Below, piece by piece: positions 29,453-30,437 of a stretch of DNA of 30,437 nt; the first letter of the stretch is position 1, and every line of letters starts with the position of its first letter. This DNA is from Cladosporium sp. IMV 00045 (taxonomy: Eukaryota > Ascomycota > Dothideomycetes > Cladosporiales > Cladosporiaceae). Where the stretch lies: contig MSJI02000569.1 of the NCBI GenBank assembly GCA_001931905.2, forward strand, positions 1-30,437. Direction: 5' to 3'. The notes beneath the pieces were generated by a model. The model did not search any database. It saw only the letters and a list, made by a program, of their open reading frames with translations, and was not told the origin of the DNA. A program made the translations under genes and the position numbers.

Positions 29453-30437
29453 AGGATTTGAGGCTAGATGGTTTTTTTGGTTGCGGCTTTTCTTTCGCTT
29501 TGGGGGGGAATAGAAAACTCGCAAGGAGTGCATGCAGAATGGGCGAGAGTTGACAAGCTTGACTCTCTGCTTCTTGCGACCTTCCGCGGGGGCGGCGGTG
29601 TACAGGGATGAGGGGGTTCAAGAACGCATTGCAGACCACGGGAGTTTGTGGTTGGGAAGTGGGGATAAAACAGAAAGGGGTTCGATCAAAAGGTCACATT
29701 TACGGGCTGAGATGATAGAGAACTTGCATCGAGACATCAAGTGTCTTCAGGCATCGGTCATGCGCGGCTTACAAAAAGCTAAAATTACAAAAACAGCTCA
29801 TTAAAAAAGTAAAATAAATCTTGCAAAACATCTCTACCTCTTTGATATCATCATTGAACGCCGGAGGCCACGCTGTCGATCTTGAGAGGCAGGAGCCCAG
29901 AAGAGAACAAAACCATGACAAGAAGCTGGCAATTCCACCTCTCCAGCCCGGTCGAAGAAGAGCGATGCCTACGCATGTCGGAGGAAGCTCTATTTCTGCG
30001 GTATGCCAGCCATCAGTCGGAGGAGGCGACTTCCTTGACGGACTGCTTCTGAGGTTCCTAAGCAGCGTTGGAGCACCGAAAGAATTCATCCACGCAACCG
30101 ACTTCCATGCTCCTCCCCACTAACGATAAGAGTACGAACCTAAGACGCACACCAGCAGAAGGCCTTTCAAAAGACACACGTATAATCAGTAGGCGGGATG
30201 AAGCGGCACATGTCACGATGCACAGGACTCTAACACACCCAACATCAGCAAAAGACACCCTTCGATCCCATACTACCTCACAGCCTTCAAATCGATGAGT
30301 TGATAAGTTAAGACATATAGCGAATTTCTCACGCCAGTATTCGATTTTTCCATGCATGCTGTTGAACGCACTAATAACCATTACAGACAGGAAAAGCCGC
30401 GCCAGGCTAAAACAGATAGATAAGTAATAACAAAAAA
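29453..30437. other. Right-edge stretch with no gene recognised
   Basis: The first 200-300 bases should be the 3' UTR of the Yar1-like gene. From about 29770 to 30120 both strands are open for 100 codons or so. The minus-strand frame starts at an ATG at 30089 (MNSFGAPTLLRN) and includes one short hydrophobic patch, but it matches nothing I know and the opposite frame is equally open. A terminal exon of a gene lying to the right cannot be excluded. Confidence 0.45.

Noticed and set aside
29769..30123. Open frames on both strands near the right edge
   Set aside because: Both strands are equally open, neither matches a known family, and the plus-strand frame has no early ATG. It could still be an exon of a gene beyond the edge.
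1..30437. Search for dispersed 5S rRNA, further tRNAs, transposon proteins, CRISPR arrays and secondary-metabolite backbone genes
   Set aside because: By eye, none of their diagnostic sequences was found apart from the single tRNA-Ala. A covariance-model scan would be decisive for small RNAs.

Overview
The window is nuclear DNA from a filamentous ascomycete (Pezizomycotina). The class Dothideomycetes is my guess from overall gene style, not something I could test. Evidence for a fungus: genes with few, short GT-AG introns (53-104 nt), Kozak-type starts, no operons, and several fungal families (Bfr2, Fmp52, a DUF2433 protein, a Yar1-like ankyrin protein). I see no transposase, reverse transcriptase, CRISPR array, rRNA or secondary-metabolite backbone gene.

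Layout, left to right: (-) FucP-type MFS sugar permease, 731-2345, 3 exons; a 3.3-kb stretch without a recognisable gene; (-) BFR2/AATF ribosome-biogenesis factor, 5611-7175, 2 exons, divergent from (+) FMP52-like mitochondrial protein, 7634-8381, 2 exons; (-) DUF2433 phosphoesterase-like/RGG protein, 9460-11791, 4 exons with a 9-nt first coding exon, divergent from (+) branched-chain keto-acid dehydrogenase E1 beta, 12743-13945, intronless; (-) an intron-containing, sequence-divergent tRNA-Ala(UGC), 14313-14394; (+) a large intronless single-pass membrane protein of unknown function, 15066-18821; (-) ICln, the Sm-protein assembly chaperone, 19217-20147, 2 exons; a 5.2-kb stretch without a recognisable gene; (+) a fungal-type disordered protein with one conserved-looking core, 25361-26407; (-) NmrA/isoflavone-reductase-like oxidoreductase, 26971-27921; (+) Yar1-like ankyrin protein, 28784-29452, 2 exons; then about 1 kb of unassigned sequence.

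Most genes are housekeeping and unrelated in pathway. BFR2 (small-subunit processome), the Yar1-like protein (chaperone of ribosomal protein uS3) and ICln (Sm-protein loading) all serve RNP assembly, but they are scattered and I do not claim they form a cluster. BCKDH E1 beta and FMP52 are mitochondrial. No new multi-gene system is evident. The observations most worth following are the DUF2433 protein (degenerate phosphoesterase motifs joined to a possible RRM-like fold and an RGG tail), the 1251-residue membrane protein, the odd tRNA-Ala, and the two long gene-poor stretches.
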